The notes: generated by a model from the sequence alone, not told the origin. Numbered from the stretch's first letter, positions 23,245 through 35,299 are shown. The stretch is DNA of 64,000 nucleotides from Fasciola hepatica (GCA_948099385.1 CANUEZ040000140.1:3162001-3226000), one strand, 5' to 3'. A program made the numbers and translations.

Positions 23245-26200
23245 AGTTGAGATCAAGAAAGGTGCCCACTCAACAGTAACAGTTGCAAAATAGGGGGAGG
23301 GGAGTACGATACAGTGCAACAGACAGCTAGCTAGTGAGAAAAAACGCTGATTCTTTTGCTTTGCACTGTACACTTTTAATGTTTTTTCTTTCGTCTTGTT
23401 TGTCGGAATGACATTTTTGTGATTACGGGACACGAGAATTCGACAGTCAGACTTCACAACGTTCGTGCCACTGACTAGTATTCTGAGCCATGTCTCTCAA
23501 CCTCTCTAACTAACGACAGTCATCGTCCCTTGGGTCCAAACCAAGAAGGCGGGAAGCGTCAATCGAAGCCATTGCTGATGCTAGCTTCTTTATGTCGCTA
23601 CGTTAAGTCATGGTTTGATCGCTGCGTCTCTCCTTCCAGCCTTGCTGGGCACGTGGGAATAGTACACGGAAAGGTAGACGATGAGCAGGCAATGGGAAAA
23701 CATGACGGAGCCACCAGAGGCGGTGTAGAGCGATCACTTTGTTGTCGAACAGGGATAGACGCCGAGCATCCTCAGCGAGAAGTGACCAGGTATCGCAACC
23801 GTAGAGCAAAACACCTCGAACCCGTGCCTTAAGAGGGAGCCGGATGTCACGGCGACGCCACGGGTGTCGTAAGTTTTCGATGGCTGCTCTAGCTATCTGT
23901 ATGCGTGAATCGATCTCTTCTCCTACAGCACCTCCAGCTGTTTTTCAAGCTCCCAAAGTACTTTCAATTGACCAGTAGCCCAAGGTGCTCACCCCAGAGG
24001 GTGGCCGCAGGCACAGGCCTCTGCAAATCTTCCGAAAACACTTTGCACTTGGATGGCGCAGAGTGCATTCCATACCTGGATATCGTAATCGTCAAGCAGT
24101 CCAAAACATGTTGCACTGCCTGTGCATTATCGCTCAACAAGGCGTGCATTCCATGTCAAAAACTCTGCTCCGTGAGGATAGTTCAACCCCAGTTCGTAGA
24201 ACATCCTCCATGACAAAGTTGAAAGAAATGGCGATACAGGGCAACCTTGTCGAACTCCGCTGGAGACGACAGAGAGGAGCAAAAGCTGGTCGTAGGCCCA
24301 GACCCCACCTGAGGTATGACAATACAAATCTGAGGACTGATACATACTTCTCAGGTACTCCATTTCTCAACAAACAGTTCAAAAATGCAGTGCTATCGAT
24401 GAAGTCGAAGTCCGCGTTGATGCCCAAAAACACGATGGCTGTCGGTCTTTGGAAAGTGTGACGGTGCTCTAGCAGTTGTCGGAGAGTATAGATTTGACTG
24501 ATATATCCACGACTGAAACGAAACCCAGCCTGCTCTTAGCGAGTCTACTCCTCACGCGTTTGGTACAACGTACGAAATATGACAGGCGCAAGCAGCTTCG
24601 ACACTGTTGGGATGAGGCTTTCACCTCTGTAGTTGGCGCAGTCACTGTACGAGCCCTTCATAAAGATGGGAACAACAATCGATTCCCCTCACAAGAACGG
24701 GACCTACTAATAGTTCCAAACTTTTCAGAACAAAACACGGTTCTCTAACGAGCTGCATCCCTGCACCCTCTAAGGTTAGGGTTTCATTACGAATCTCCGT
24801 CTCGGTAGGTGGATCTGCTGAAACGGACCACTGAACATGTGCCAGAAGAGCTGTAAGAGAGGCCGAAATTGAGGGCAGGCTAAGCTGTCTGAAAGTGCAA
24901 CGCTCAGCGTTTGAGACTCCGCTTCTGACTGTGAATGGGCGAACCGTCAGCTTCACAGATTGTTTCACTCACACTCAGTGGCTTCCTACCGGTGACTCGA
25001 ATGAGATAGAACAACTTGTGGGAATTTACCATGGCGGCAGCACGTTCCATCTCTGATGAACGTTGCGACCACCAGATTCCGCGGTCCCTAAGAAGACTCA
25101 CCTTAAGTGCACGTCTCATTACAAGTCGTGCTTCGTTAAACTCGGTTCCAGCTGAAAACGACTTGCGTGCGTCGAGGAGGCACAGATTCAGCAGAAACCC
25201 AGGGTCTTGCGGCACGATGAGACAGGGCGCAACTTAGTAGGCCAGGAGAAAACAAAACGTTTTTAAAAAGCGATCATTGCTGGTTTATGTAATCAGGTGG
25301 GGCTACATCTAGCTTCTTAGCTAGTGTGTTTTGGAAGACGGATAATTGAGATGGGTCGGAAAGCTTATCGCAATCTAACCATCGTTGCAGCATGAGTTTG
25401 GAGCGCCCACCGAAACACATGGACAGTTTAGTGCAAACTAATATGTGATCGGAATCGAGGGGGGGGGGGGGGGAGGGGGGGGGGGTGCTGCTCCAGTTTG
25501 AGCGACAGTCTTGTATGCAACCCGCCATTTATGGCTTATAGCGATGTGTTCGATCTGGGTCCACTGTTGACTCAAAGTGGGCGGACGCCAGGTGGCGTAC
25601 CAGGGATTAGAACGTCTTAAGTTCGTACTGGCGAGGAACAGACAGTTGTCTGAGCACAGATCCAACAACCGTTTCCCCGTTTTCCGAGCGACAGGAATCT
25701 AACTCAAAAGTACCTTCTAGATGCGCCTTGTTCGATGACAACCGAACCACTCTATCATTCAGATCTCCTGCCAAAATCACGATATCAGCCCGGTTTTCTT
25801 TGTGTAAGAGATCGTGGGGCTTTTGGTAGGAGGTATCTTTGATTGCATCTAGGCTGCAATCGGTGGGTACAAACGCTGAAGCGACAAACAGATCGCATTT
25901 ATCGGAGCGGCGACTGTTCACTTTGGATGAACTCCTGAGTCTCGCTGCACATGAGCAACCATCGACTGGGATCCAGTCTAGCAGCGCTGCTTCCGCCCTC
26001 TCACTGAGAGCAATGTCGACACCAGCAAGACCAGGAGGCGCGACCTCAGCGTCCTCAGAAAGGCGTAAGTGAAACTTCAAAGAGGGATTAAATGAGGGCG
26101 TCAAGCGAATGATGGAACTGGAGTCTGAGATGTGAATCTCTTGAATGCAACACACATTGATGGCAAGCGATTCAGGCTTACGAGCTAAACCCGTCTGTTG

Positions 26201-26560
26201 TCCCATACGCATCAGGGTTCGCATGTTAAACGTGGCTAGTTTGAATAGGCATCGAGGACGAGGCAGGGCATTTGCTGACGATAGTGGGTTCGGTGAGATT
26301 CGGAAGCTAGCCGAAGGAGGCCAAGAGAGGACATATCCAGGATTTTCATCAGTGACACAACAGCGGGCATGGTCGACCGAAGAACCCATGGGATGTGAAA
26401 ATGGAAAGGAAAGTGGGGAGAGAGTGGAAATGGGAAAACAAGTTGTGTATGGTGTAGGAGGGTGTTTGTTTGTGCACACGGAAGAGCAGTTGATCACAGT
26501 GGCTGAGTCTGTCATGGTTGTTTGGGCTGCGAGCTATTGTACTACTCGGTCGCCCAGTCC
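23243..26560 (-). pseudogene. N1 LINE, near full length, endonuclease plus RT
   Basis: Read from 26560 leftwards. The APE endonuclease frame (26515-25607) has 'LATFNMRTLMRMGQQTGLAR', 'NVCCIQEIHISDSS' (catalytic QE), 'FVASAFVPTDCS' and 'DIVILAGDLNDRV'. It continues after a frameshift and a poly-G tract with 'QIEHIAISHKWR' and 'SDHILV'. The RT region follows: 'DRGIWWSQRSSEMERAAA' (25215-24904), 'NGVPEKYVSVLR', a 'GVRQGCPVSPFL' block (24260-24300) and 'FNFVMEDVLR'. The YADD region is lost to frameshift, though 'PSKCKVFSEDLQ' (24000) survives. The C-terminal block 'ALHRLWWLRHV' to 'NTSQWHERCE' and an untranslated tail then end at the (AT)n run. The sequence 26560-26830 is probably its leader. This is the template that identifies the shorter N1 pieces. 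Confidence 0.85.
25459..25487. repeat. Poly-G tract interrupted once by A
   Basis: G15, A, G12 or so lies inside the endonuclease reading frame of the minus-strand N1 copy, where it creates a spurious poly-proline run and shifts the frame. The length is probably polymorphic. Confidence 0.9.
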
Positions 26561-26829
26561 AGAGTAGGCATTTTTGTTCGAGGATGGACCTCTAGCCTTT
26601 GCTCAGCCGAGCACATCCTGCAAAGCAGCAGGGTTGATTCAGTTGGGCTGGTGGCCGATTGTATGGTTCATTCACCCTGGGAGCCGTTGACTGAACGCTC
26701 AGTTCATGCGCCTTTCGGTTGAGGCCAGATATCATGGATGCTAAGTAAATCCCTCCGCCACAGGTGCCGGTAAGCATAGTGGTACATGTCTGATGCGCCA
26801 CCTGTGGTTAGTTTGTAATCAGGGTTTAG

Positions 26830-27778
26830 CCATCTCCCCTACACGGATTATCAGTCAGTCAACCTGGCGGAGAGCGCTGAGCATTCGCTTTCGCCCTCTC
26901 ACTTTAGTGGGAACACCTCCGCCATGAGAAGACTGAGTAGGACTTCTTCAGCAGAGGCTGTAACAGATGCGTGATCCTTCGGGAGCATTTCAAGAGGTTT
27001 TCAAGACGAGTAGTTAACTCGGAGCCTGAGACAATCACCCTCGACCACGCTGAGACATTTAGAGGCATGGCGTTTAGACAGTAACGAACCGGGTGGTTTG
27101 ATTCTCGCCACCACCGGTCACTCTCCATTTGGCATCCCTTCATTGGCCGTGGTCTCCTTCCCGAATTGTTATACTTTGTTGTATAATACGTGTAAATGAA
27201 AGTCAAAGGAATACTTCTAAACATATGATCTCAGTTTTCACTTGGTAAATTAATCGAGCTACGCTGAACTGTGTTCATCCCGATCATTCACGGTCTCATG
27301 AATGGAGTGGTCTCGGTACAAACGGGGCGGTAACTATTATTAAGCAAAGACGAAGTAAAATCAGCATAGCAAGCGTTTATATTTCATTGCTGAAGTTAAA
27401 CGGTTCAGGATTATTCAAATAGATGCGGGAATATATTCCCATCAACGTCAAACCATTTGTGAGCCCATTCGGTGGGGCTTGCTGCGGTAAGCAACCCGGC
27501 TTTTACTTTACGGTTCGGAAACTTGGTGCATTGAATCGCGTGTGCACAGCGTTACCGTACTTTGCCACACTTGTCGTTCAGCATTGTCTTGATGTGACGA
27601 AGTTACTCAAATCTTCGCCGTATTTCACATATTAATCACCTTTTGTTTTAACGGAAGCCTAAACTGAAAAACGCGGTGTCCAGTGTGTGCTGGAGAATGC
27701 GGTTCGGATGTTCTCTTATTTTGTTAGCTTAGCTATCGGTTGGTTTCATGTTACTTGCCTGTTTTCTTTTGTTTTCAG
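26830..27778. other. Intronic DNA, nothing recognised
   Basis: Ends in a strong acceptor (TTTTCTTTTGTTTTCAG) used by the 27779 exon. No other feature is supported. Confidence 0.4.
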
Positions 27779-28026
27779 AAAGACTGGAAGCGGACACCGC
27801 TTCCCTCGACCCATCTATGCTACGTGCCCTGACATCGGACACCACAGTTTACCCCCCTAGCGGACTTACGAACCGGAGATGTTCAGTCAGTGAATTGGAC
27901 CTGGAGTCAAACGTGCCGGACTTAGAACCCCATATAAACCAACCGGATTTCACTGACCCACTTCCGGTTCCCGATACTCCGTTCGCCACGGATCATTGGG
28001 GCTTCCCGTTGGCCCTCTTTACTAAG
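27779..28026 (+). CDS. AVL9: AVL9 homologue, linker and start of second conserved part
   Basis: Acceptor TTTTGTTTTCAG ends at 27778 and donor GTGTGT starts at 28027. About 70 residues of acidic, proline-rich linker (ERLEADTASLDPSML to DFTDPLPVPDTPF) lead into HWGFPLALFTK. This is the conserved (Y/W)G(F/M)PLAIFTK motif that opens the second conserved region of AVL9. It starts with two bases of a split codon and ends in phase 0. Because the 5' neighbour placed (5936-6165) also ends in phase 0, the two cannot be joined directly. Confidence 0.88.
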
Positions 28027-28714
28027 GTGTGTGTGGTTGGTGGTTGGAACAATGTTTTCCCAAAACTCTGTCTATCCTCTCCCCTTCAAGCAAATTCTCG
28101 TGCTACTTGGAAACATTCGGGGGAAGTTAACTGTGTTCCGGATAGATCACGCTTCTTATACAAATCGATGTCGTTTGTGGTTCACGTTTATCCTATTCCG
28201 CAAAATGTTAGTGATTAATCGTTTCGATGTCGTTTTTCTGTCTCAGTTCAGTTCATATAATCAGTAACCATGCACTGGATGCGATGGTTTTGATTGCTAT
28301 CTCTCAGCTTGAATCTCAATCAGTAGTAATTAAAAAAAGACTGAGAAAAAAACTTCAATTAGTATATCTAGTCGATAAAGAACATTTTTGAATACAAGGG
28401 CACTACTAAACGTGACACTGTGCCGTGTCATTTGATGTATTCAACCACGGAGTGGGAGGAATCTCTTTTACCCCATCCAGATAGCCTAACACGTCCTACA
28501 TGGCAGGTCTATTGGCTAGACTTTTCAAGCCTTCTTCCGTGTCTTGGGCTTCCCACCGTCACTCATCTCCCAATTATTATCTACCCCAGGGAACATTGCG
28601 CGCCCAAGAAATCCTGTGAGGGGACGTGCGCACCACATATCTCGAGCACCTTAGTCTGGTGAGTTAGAATGCTTCATTTAATGATTTAGTAAGTGCGCCT
28701 AAGACTCCAGTGAA
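28027..28714. other. Intronic DNA, nothing recognised
   Basis: Short open frames only. Confidence 0.4.
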
Positions 28715-29310
28715 CTTCAGCATTGCTCATACGATTTTCTCACCAGATTCGAGCAATGCTACGAAGACATCGATATTCAAATCCGACAATCTTCGTATAT
28801 CTTCCATCTGCAGTGGCCATATTTCTGAACTATACAGAAGAACTGGCCTGACTGCTGCAGCGTACACTCGACCCTTGATAGATAAACGAATGTCATGTCG
28901 ACGCCCCAGATGATTCAGGTTGGCAAAAGCCAACGGATGAAATGCAGCCGCCCAGATAACAGGACTTTTCTACCTGCTCTATAGTCTCTCCAGACACTGA
29001 AAGATTTGGCGTTGGACGAACCCAATCCTGCAACAGCATCTGGCACGTTGAAGGTGTAAAACGCATACCGAACATTGGTATCCAGAAAGGCTTGAAACTT
29101 ACCTGGATCTTCGCTTAAAATAATTATATCGTTCGAATATTCAAGGTCTGACACTCTTCCACGCGGTGAAAGTTTTGTTCCACTATCCTTGCCTGACTAA
29201 GGCGCGGTCTCCAAGACCATACCAATCACGAAATTAAAAAGAAAAAGAGAAAGGGGCGGCTCTCCCGTACACCACTTTTTACGGCGAATTCGGGTATAAG
29301 ATAACAAAAA
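28715..29310 (-). pseudogene. N1 LINE fragment, RT palm and thumb
   Basis: On the minus strand it reads 'FLFNFVIGMVLET' (29210-29250), then MSDLEYSNDIIILSEDPGKF, in which the catalytic YADD has become YSND, so the first Asp is lost. 'CYLGGCISS', 'AFANLNHLGRRHDIRLSIKG' and 'RPVLLYSSEIWPL' follow. Several frameshifts and stops occur. It lies in the intron between the 27779 and 32076 exons. Confidence 0.82.
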
Positions 29311-29479
29311 CCATAGGCCTCACGACGGTGTGGGATTCTCGGTACGTTTATTTATCCGCCTGGAAGATGTTCGTCGCAGAAAAACGTGAAACGGAATGGT
29401 ATCGTCGACTATCCGATCAATTTGTCCCCTGGTCCGCGGCGGTTACATGATTTTTGGCTACTGGCAATTGTGTCAGTAG

Positions 29480-29745
29480 TAAAAACCGAAATTAAACCAA
29501 CATGGGTTGTCGTCGGAAATAGTTTACAGGCTGTTCACCACAACCGTGTGTCCGCTCCGTGGGCATTAGCCTTTGCCAGCATCACCATTTAGTGAAATAA
29601 TCGACCATCAGCACAGTGTTCCCAGTTTTGAAGACGGGCACAGAAAGGCGACAGTCCTCTCGTGGGAACCACAGAGGAATTAGCTTGACATGTATCACAT
29701 CCAAATGGCTCGCCGGGATAATTCTCCACTGATTATCAGAACCCC
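29480..29745 (-). pseudogene. Possible Ty3/gypsy integrase fragment
   Basis: The minus strand reads 'HVKLIPLWFPREDCRLSVPV', then GNTVLMVDYFTKW at 29582-29620. This resembles the integrase core opening found in Ty3/gypsy elements (VDYFTKW after a G-N or G-x-x-Y stretch). The motif is short, and a chance match cannot be excluded. Confidence 0.35.
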
Positions 29746-29749
29746 GTGA

Positions 29750-30345
29750 AAAATGTGCACTTGACAAACAAGTTGGTTTCAGACCCGGTCGGGGTTGTAT
29801 CGACCACATCTTTACCTCTCGTCAAATTTTGGAGCATATACACACCTGCAGTAGGTCCACAATTACTGTCTTCCTTGGTCGGAAAACGGCTCCGTCGACC
29901 TTACAGTTCTCTGGCGCTATCTCTCATTGAACGGTGTGCCAGAGATTTATTCCCAAAACCTGTATGCAGATAGCTAAAGCCGAGTTCGTGCTTACGGAGA
30001 TTTTTCACCCGAGTTTATCACGAAAAGTGGTGTTCGTTTGGGTCGCAGTCTATCGCCTTTCCTTTCCGATTTTATAATTGAAGTGATTCTTGAGATAGCC
30101 GTATCCTCGTGTTGGAATAGGGGCATCGATCTTTGCTCAAGCAGTGAACTGTCTGACTTGTAATATGCGGACAATATTGTCCTTTTGAGTGGAGTTACAA
30201 GCTCTCTTAAATAGTCTATACAACAGCGTGACAATATTTGGGATGCGTTTTAGACCTTCAAAGTGTAAAATGCTGCTACGGGACTGCGTTGGCTCAACAT
30301 CAAATCTTGTCTTGGCAGGGGAGGCTCTAGCTGAAGTTGATAAAC
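29750..30345 (+). pseudogene. N1 LINE fragment, RT core
   Basis: Frames change several times, but the N1 order holds: 'NKLVSDPVGVVSTTS' (from a GFRPGRGCVDQIF-type block), a 'SGVRLGRSLSPFLSDFII' block near 30015-30070, 'IAVSSCWNRGIDLCSSSEL' near 30095-30140, 'YADNIVLLSG' near 30163, 'FGMRFRPSKCKMLLRDCVGS', then 'VLAGEALAEVDK'. YADD has become YADN. It stops near 30345, where the unrelated dispersed repeat begins. Confidence 0.8.
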
Positions 30346-30364
30346 CCGAGCAGGTTGCTGTGGC

Positions 30365-30600
30365 TGGAACGTGTGTTGTGCATGCCGACCGACAGACTTC
30401 CTCGGAGTACACTGTTTTCCGAGACAGGAAGTAGCTGGAAGGCAGGTTGAGGTGGTCAGTCCATGACACCGCAGAGATATATGAAAGCCTTGACCAGTGA
30501 ACTTGGCCAAATAGGACGTTTTGACTTCGGGGTTGTTGTCCATGAGATCCACCCACCAAGTGGTTGGAAACATTATGTGGCATCTAATTGTTGCGGCCAT
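30365..30600. repeat. Dispersed repeat D1, longest copy
   Basis: Similarity was seen by eye to 7190-7345 (first half) and to 14370-14475 (second half, GAGATCCACCCACCA-like block). A weaker relation to 10130-10285 is possible. No coding motif or termini are recognised. Confidence 0.4.
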
Positions 30601-31625
30601 TTGCTCTTCTTCACTTTATGCTTCTATTCATTCTGTCTTCAGCTAGATGATGCTGCGTGGTAGCAACCGTAACCAGAGCACAGCAGTTCGACATTAATGG
30701 TTCAGTATGACTCGTAAAACCCTGATGTGTACTCGGTGACATATGTCGCCAAGATGACTTGAGTAAATGCCCCTAATGCTCTGATATAACTTATAATATG
30801 TTCAGTTTACTGAGACGCCATCACACAAGTCGGCGTCTCAAGGTTATTTGAAGCTTGCGTTGACTGTCATAACTTTGATGTAAGGTAATCTCATTGGCAG
30901 TCTACTGCGCTACGAATCGATGAGCAGTCATAGGCAATTGCCTTCGGGTGTTTGAACTTAGACGTATGACCATAGTCGCAAAAAATGTCTTAGAACAACG
31001 GTTCCACAAACAGTTGGCCTTTGTGGGCTCATGTCTATCGTCGTGATTGGTTCGGTCGGTTACCTCCGAATGTTTCGCCTGGTTAAATTCGCCAATTCGC
31101 TTGGGTCTCCTGAAATGCTGTCTCTGTTAGTTCCCGGTTTTAGATGTATAGCGGCTGTGTTCACGATTCAGTTATCCAACTGGTATTTATATAGAGTGAC
31201 TAAAACGTTTTTTGTGCATTTCAGAAAGAATCAGAGGCATCTTAATTCAAGTCGATGATTTACATAAGTCCCTTATCGCTGAGAATGGTCTTCAAATAGC
31301 AAACGTTACACCACCGGCCCAAATGACAGCATCTTCAGCGCACACAATGGCTGAGGCCCCTGGCCAAATACAAAAATTCTCTATATGAACATGATTTTAC
31401 TACTCGTTTCTTAACATTCAGGATAAATTGTTTCTAAAATTGGAGGTATGCAGTAAAAAGTCAAATTTCTGGGGGTACAAATAATCATGATAGGTCAGAA
31501 ATTACTGTTTCCATGATTAGTAATCGCAATTTTCTAAGGTCGTTTGTAAGGATCAAGGTCACATCTATAGGTATGAATTCACGTACATAATGACACGACA
31601 GCCTTCACCTTCGCATCTAATGAGG
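30601..31625. other. Intronic DNA, nothing recognised
   Basis: No exon or transposon domain is supported. Confidence 0.4.
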
Positions 31626-31990
31626 CTACCCTGGCCGGTGACGAAACGTTTTTTTAATCGAGAACGCAGGAGCATCTTCCGAAATCAAAACCGAAGCTAA
31701 CTTTTTCATGCACCTGCGCCAAATCATAGCTTGACCGCCGCACCGCTTCTTCCAGCCTTGCCCAGCACGTGCAAAAAGAGCACAGAAAGCTAAACGATGG
31801 GCAGACACACGCAAAACATGCGTGCACCATCGGAGACGGTGAAGAGCTATTATCTCGGTCAGAGGTCGACTATCAGCACCGAACACACAACGACGAACCT
31901 CGTCATTGCTCATCCGATGTTCTCATCAGACACGAGCAATGCTTTGGAGACACCGGTGGTCGAATACAGAAAGCCGCGCTCACGTATACA
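31626..31990 (-). pseudogene. N1 LINE 3' fragment
   Basis: The minus strand reads MSNDEVRRCVFGADSRPL, then 'IIALHRLRWCTHVLRVSAHR', 'GWKKRCGGQAMIWRRCMKKL' and 'ASVLISEDA', which are the N1 C-terminal blocks. It is relatively well kept and lies about 80 bases upstream of the 32076 AVL9 exon. Confidence 0.82.
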
Positions 31991-32075
31991 TGCTGAACCT
32001 GAGTATTTATGTCACAAATGCCGAATAATATTTCTTTCTTCACTATAACCCCCTCCTACCCGATGCACTTCTCAG

Positions 32076-32444
32076 TCCAATCTTGTACCACTCTACGTAC
32101 CACTGGGTTACCTGGATTTCCTTCTGGAATGGGAGAAAGACACGAGCGAATCAGACGGACAGATTGCACTGGGTCGAGGCCGTTGTGTTCGCGGATTTTT
32201 GGCTGGTGCAACGAATCCTCTGTTACGAACTCACAAACAGTTGGCGGATGTGATTGTCACTAGTCTGTCGCCCAACGATGGTCTACCAGACCCCCGGGTC
32301 AATCAAATGTCTGGCGAGTTGACCAGTCTGTTTGGACAGAACCTGAAACCTCTTGGAACAAATACCGGAATCATCGATGGAGTGGACAAACAGTCGATGA
32401 ACGTCTCAAAACCCCCGATCAATCAATCACGAGGTTTCACTCTG
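32076..32444 (+). CDS. AVL9: AVL9 homologue, large central exon
   Basis: Acceptor GATGCACTTCTCAG ends at 32075 and donor GTATGC starts at 32445. The exon is 369 bases, phase 0 at both ends, so it joins 28026 and 34993 directly. It reads SNLVPLYVPLGYLDFLLEWE, then 'CVRGFLAGATNPLLRTHKQL' and ADVIVTSL. This matches the most conserved part of AVL9 (VRGF(I/V)AGATN, then KHLSDAIVEV in animals). The following 60 residues are polar and poorly conserved. The charged insertion between LLEWE and VRGF (KDTSESDGQIALGRGRC) seems longer than in vertebrates. Confidence 0.93.
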
Positions 32445-34257
32445 GTATGCCAAGGATTGCATAGTTATCGACCCATTGCTTATTTAAAACCGTGTTATCT
32501 ATGTCTGTTGTAGATTGGAAAAATTTTGTGGTAAAAATTAGTGCAGTCTCGTAGGAGTCTTATTCAATAAAGCAGTTATTTCGGCCCGATATAGTCAATT
32601 TCAACCGTACATATAACTCGATCCAACGAAAAATCGAAATCACCGACTGTTCTGTCCTCGCTCACTAGTTCTGGGAAGAAGACTTCTCTGCTTCCGAATC
32701 GTCTAGCTTTATTAATAGGAAACTGACGGTTTATATGGGATACCAGGTAACCGCAGTCGAATCATTTCACAAAGCGTATTGGTCCGAAAAGTCTTCCATA
32801 ACCGAGTTTTCTGACTGGCTCTTTCAGTTATAAACCCGACTGGTTGATTCCGTCCCGTTCGATTAGAACAATTGTTGACAACTGATTGGTTGATTTCGTT
32901 TCGTTTTGTCATGAACTGATTTGGCCATCGATCCGTTTCGCTAGCTCCAGCTTTGCCAGAAATGTTGGACATGCGATGACAGGCTGTTTGCTCGCGGAAC
33001 TGGACCGTCTGTTGTCGATATGCCAGTCACACATACTTTGTAACAAAATTTTTCAATATAATCGCCTGAGAAACACAGACTCAATTCATTTTCTACCTGT
33101 TATTACATTCCGCACTTGGGGAACAGCGGCGCATTTTTTAAGTTGGCAATTCGCTGAATCACCTTTCGCAATGTTTCGCTCATCCGTATAATTCCATTCT
33201 AGAGTTATTTTATTCACTGCTCTGTTTTAACCACTGATTGTCAAATGGGACTCCTCCTTGCAATTCTTTGTGTATCGATTTCACACAAAAACTCTTTGAC
33301 ACAGTAGTTTTTCGCGATCGTCTTTGTCTTGCGATCACTTGACACACCGTGGCGATCCTTGGGAATGTCGACAAGACAGTCACCGTGCTGAGATAAGCAT
33401 ACTGAGTAGAGCTGAATTTCTCAGTATCCTCTGAATTCTCTCAGATTTAACCATATTCCTCCTTCTATAATGTTGCACCCCATTCGAAACACACAACGAG
33501 GAGCACGAGAATTGCTGTTCTGTTTTCGGCTTTGTGCATGACTCGTGTGGGAAAGCTGTATCTCACATAGCCAGTAAGACTCATTGCACTGTGGATGGAA
33601 AACAGGAAATAGAATGCAGTGCAACGGCAATTCATGAGAGACAGCCGACTTTCACAAATGATAATGATGAAATATGTGTGGTCATTTCAGTAGCCTGTTT
33701 TTACGCGCACACCATAGCCAGATCGACCCTCGGACCACATGCACATTTCGGATCTCCTTTAACTACGTATTTGCGGGCGTTGTTCTCTTTTTTTTGCACA
33801 CCATTTTTATTGTTGTGTTGGTGCAATTTTTCTGATTGAAGTCTGAAACTCATCAATCCGGACATCTTGCTACTTGGCTGGGGTTCTACTGAGATGCCCT
33901 CCTTGTTCGTGGGTGAGATCCGTTTTGTACATCGCAGAATTTTCTCTGACTGGTTCATTTCTTTTGTCTGTGGTTCTTCGTCTGTTTCCGTGATCGACGG
34001 CATGCAACCGCCTCTTTCTTCGTGTGATCCTGCGACTGTGATGATTATATCTTTCGTACTTTTACTCTGCTCGTTGACGAGGCTCGTCAAATCAACACGA
34101 GGTAGGTGTTCACATCGGTAAACAAGGTGTATCTATACCGTGACAGTCGAAGTGATTGGTTTCGAGTATTAGACCCCTCGTGTTGTTCTCAGATAGTTAC
34201 TCTCTGTGAATGTGGTGCTTGATTCGTGAGCAACACACACTCGGTCATTCCTGACAG
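32445..34257. other. Intronic DNA, nothing recognised
   Basis: The minus-strand open frame at 33701-34090 (129 codons, charged) has no recognised domain and no convincing splice sites. I take it as chance. Confidence 0.35.
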
Positions 34258-34560
34258 TGAGTGACTCCATGAAGAGCACATGCAAGCATTCAAATACCCA
34301 GGCTCCGCGATCACCGTAAACGGCCAAGCCAAGGACAAAGTCAAGGTGCCAATGAAGCTTTTTTTACATTTGCGTAAGCCGCTTTTGGGCGCGAAACGAG
34401 ACCAGTCTCCGAACCAAAATCCGCGTCTTTCGAGCCGCCATCCGCCTCATATTGATCTACGGTTACGAAACATGGCGGTTTCGGATATTCACAAATCAAC
34501 TGTTCATCCTTTTGTTCATAACTTATTGATGCAACAGGATGTGTTCGGTACCAGACATTG
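34258..34560 (+). pseudogene. N2-type LINE fragment after the RT core
   Basis: It reads 'MQAFKYPGSAITVNGQAKDK', then LFLHLRKPL and, in shifted frames, a 'IRLILIYGYET'-like stretch and VSDIHK. These match N2 at 9240-9440 (FKYMGSTLLPTDQVKDEV to LSYGCET). Strongly decayed. Confidence 0.65.
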
Positions 34561-34992
34561 ACACCACTTCAATCCAGCCAGTGTTTGCTACTTTCCAAGC
34601 CGTACAAAACATTTATCCCTGGATTACCTTTCATCATAAAATATTGTGATATTGCCCGTCGTATCAGTATGTAACAATCTAGTCCTTTGTTTCGGCTCTT
34701 CATAAAACGAAGACGATTCCCAATATAGGCTTTGATGCAGTCAGGTCTTGTGCTCTGTTTGTATTCACAGTAACATCCTCGGTACTTGTGATAGCCTGTG
34801 TATACTTTAATGAATGCAAAGTTGTCAAAAACAGATTTATTAGCTATTTCTTTGAAGATACCACAAAATCTTGTTGAAGTTTGTAAACTTACTTCATGAA
34901 TACTGAATCCGTTTTGAACGTCATGCACTTTGTAAATAACAGCACACTTCCTGTTTCACGTTCGTCGTTTTTCATGTTCTCATCTGTTTCAG

Positions 34993-35299
34993 CCCAAACG
35001 AACACCTCAAGTTGTTCGCGTCTGTTCACCCGACCCATCCGCCAACGAGCCACGTGGCTTGCCCGCACCCCTCAGTCAAGCCCTACAACTGAGTCGCATG
35101 GATCGACTATTTATAGATGAATTAATCCGTACCGTAATACTGTGGTATCAGGCCAAAGCGCACCTTCTTGATTCGTCCGTCATGTCTGGTGATGTTGATA
35201 TTGGTGAGCTGCTTTCGAACGACGACAATGCGAACGTGGTTGAGCAGTATTTGTCTGGGCTCACACCATCTCAGAGGACTGTCCTCATGCGTTTCCCCT
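34993..35299 (+). CDS. AVL9: AVL9 homologue, exon with 'ADLRF'-like helix
   Basis: Acceptor CATCTGTTTCAG ends at 34992 and donor GTAAGC starts at 35300. The frame reads PKRTPQVVRVCSPDPS, then LSQALQLSRMDRLFIDELIR and 'NVVEQYLSGLTPSQRTVLM'. It corresponds in position to the animal segment containing ..LRFADYLVRHV.., which precedes the EWIRAQF motif. Identity is low, so the call depends mostly on order and phase: phase 0 start after 32444, and one spare base that pairs with the 37417 exon. Confidence 0.75.

Noticed and set aside
23161..23457. 98-codon minus-strand frame
   Set aside because: It is made of the (AT)n repeat plus N1 untranslated sequence.
25459..25530. Poly-proline protein motif
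   Set aside because: It is a translation of the poly-G tract inside a dead LINE.
33701..34090. 129-codon minus-strand open frame as a gene
   Set aside because: No recognised domain, no start or splice context, and a matching open frame on the other strand. Treated as chance.
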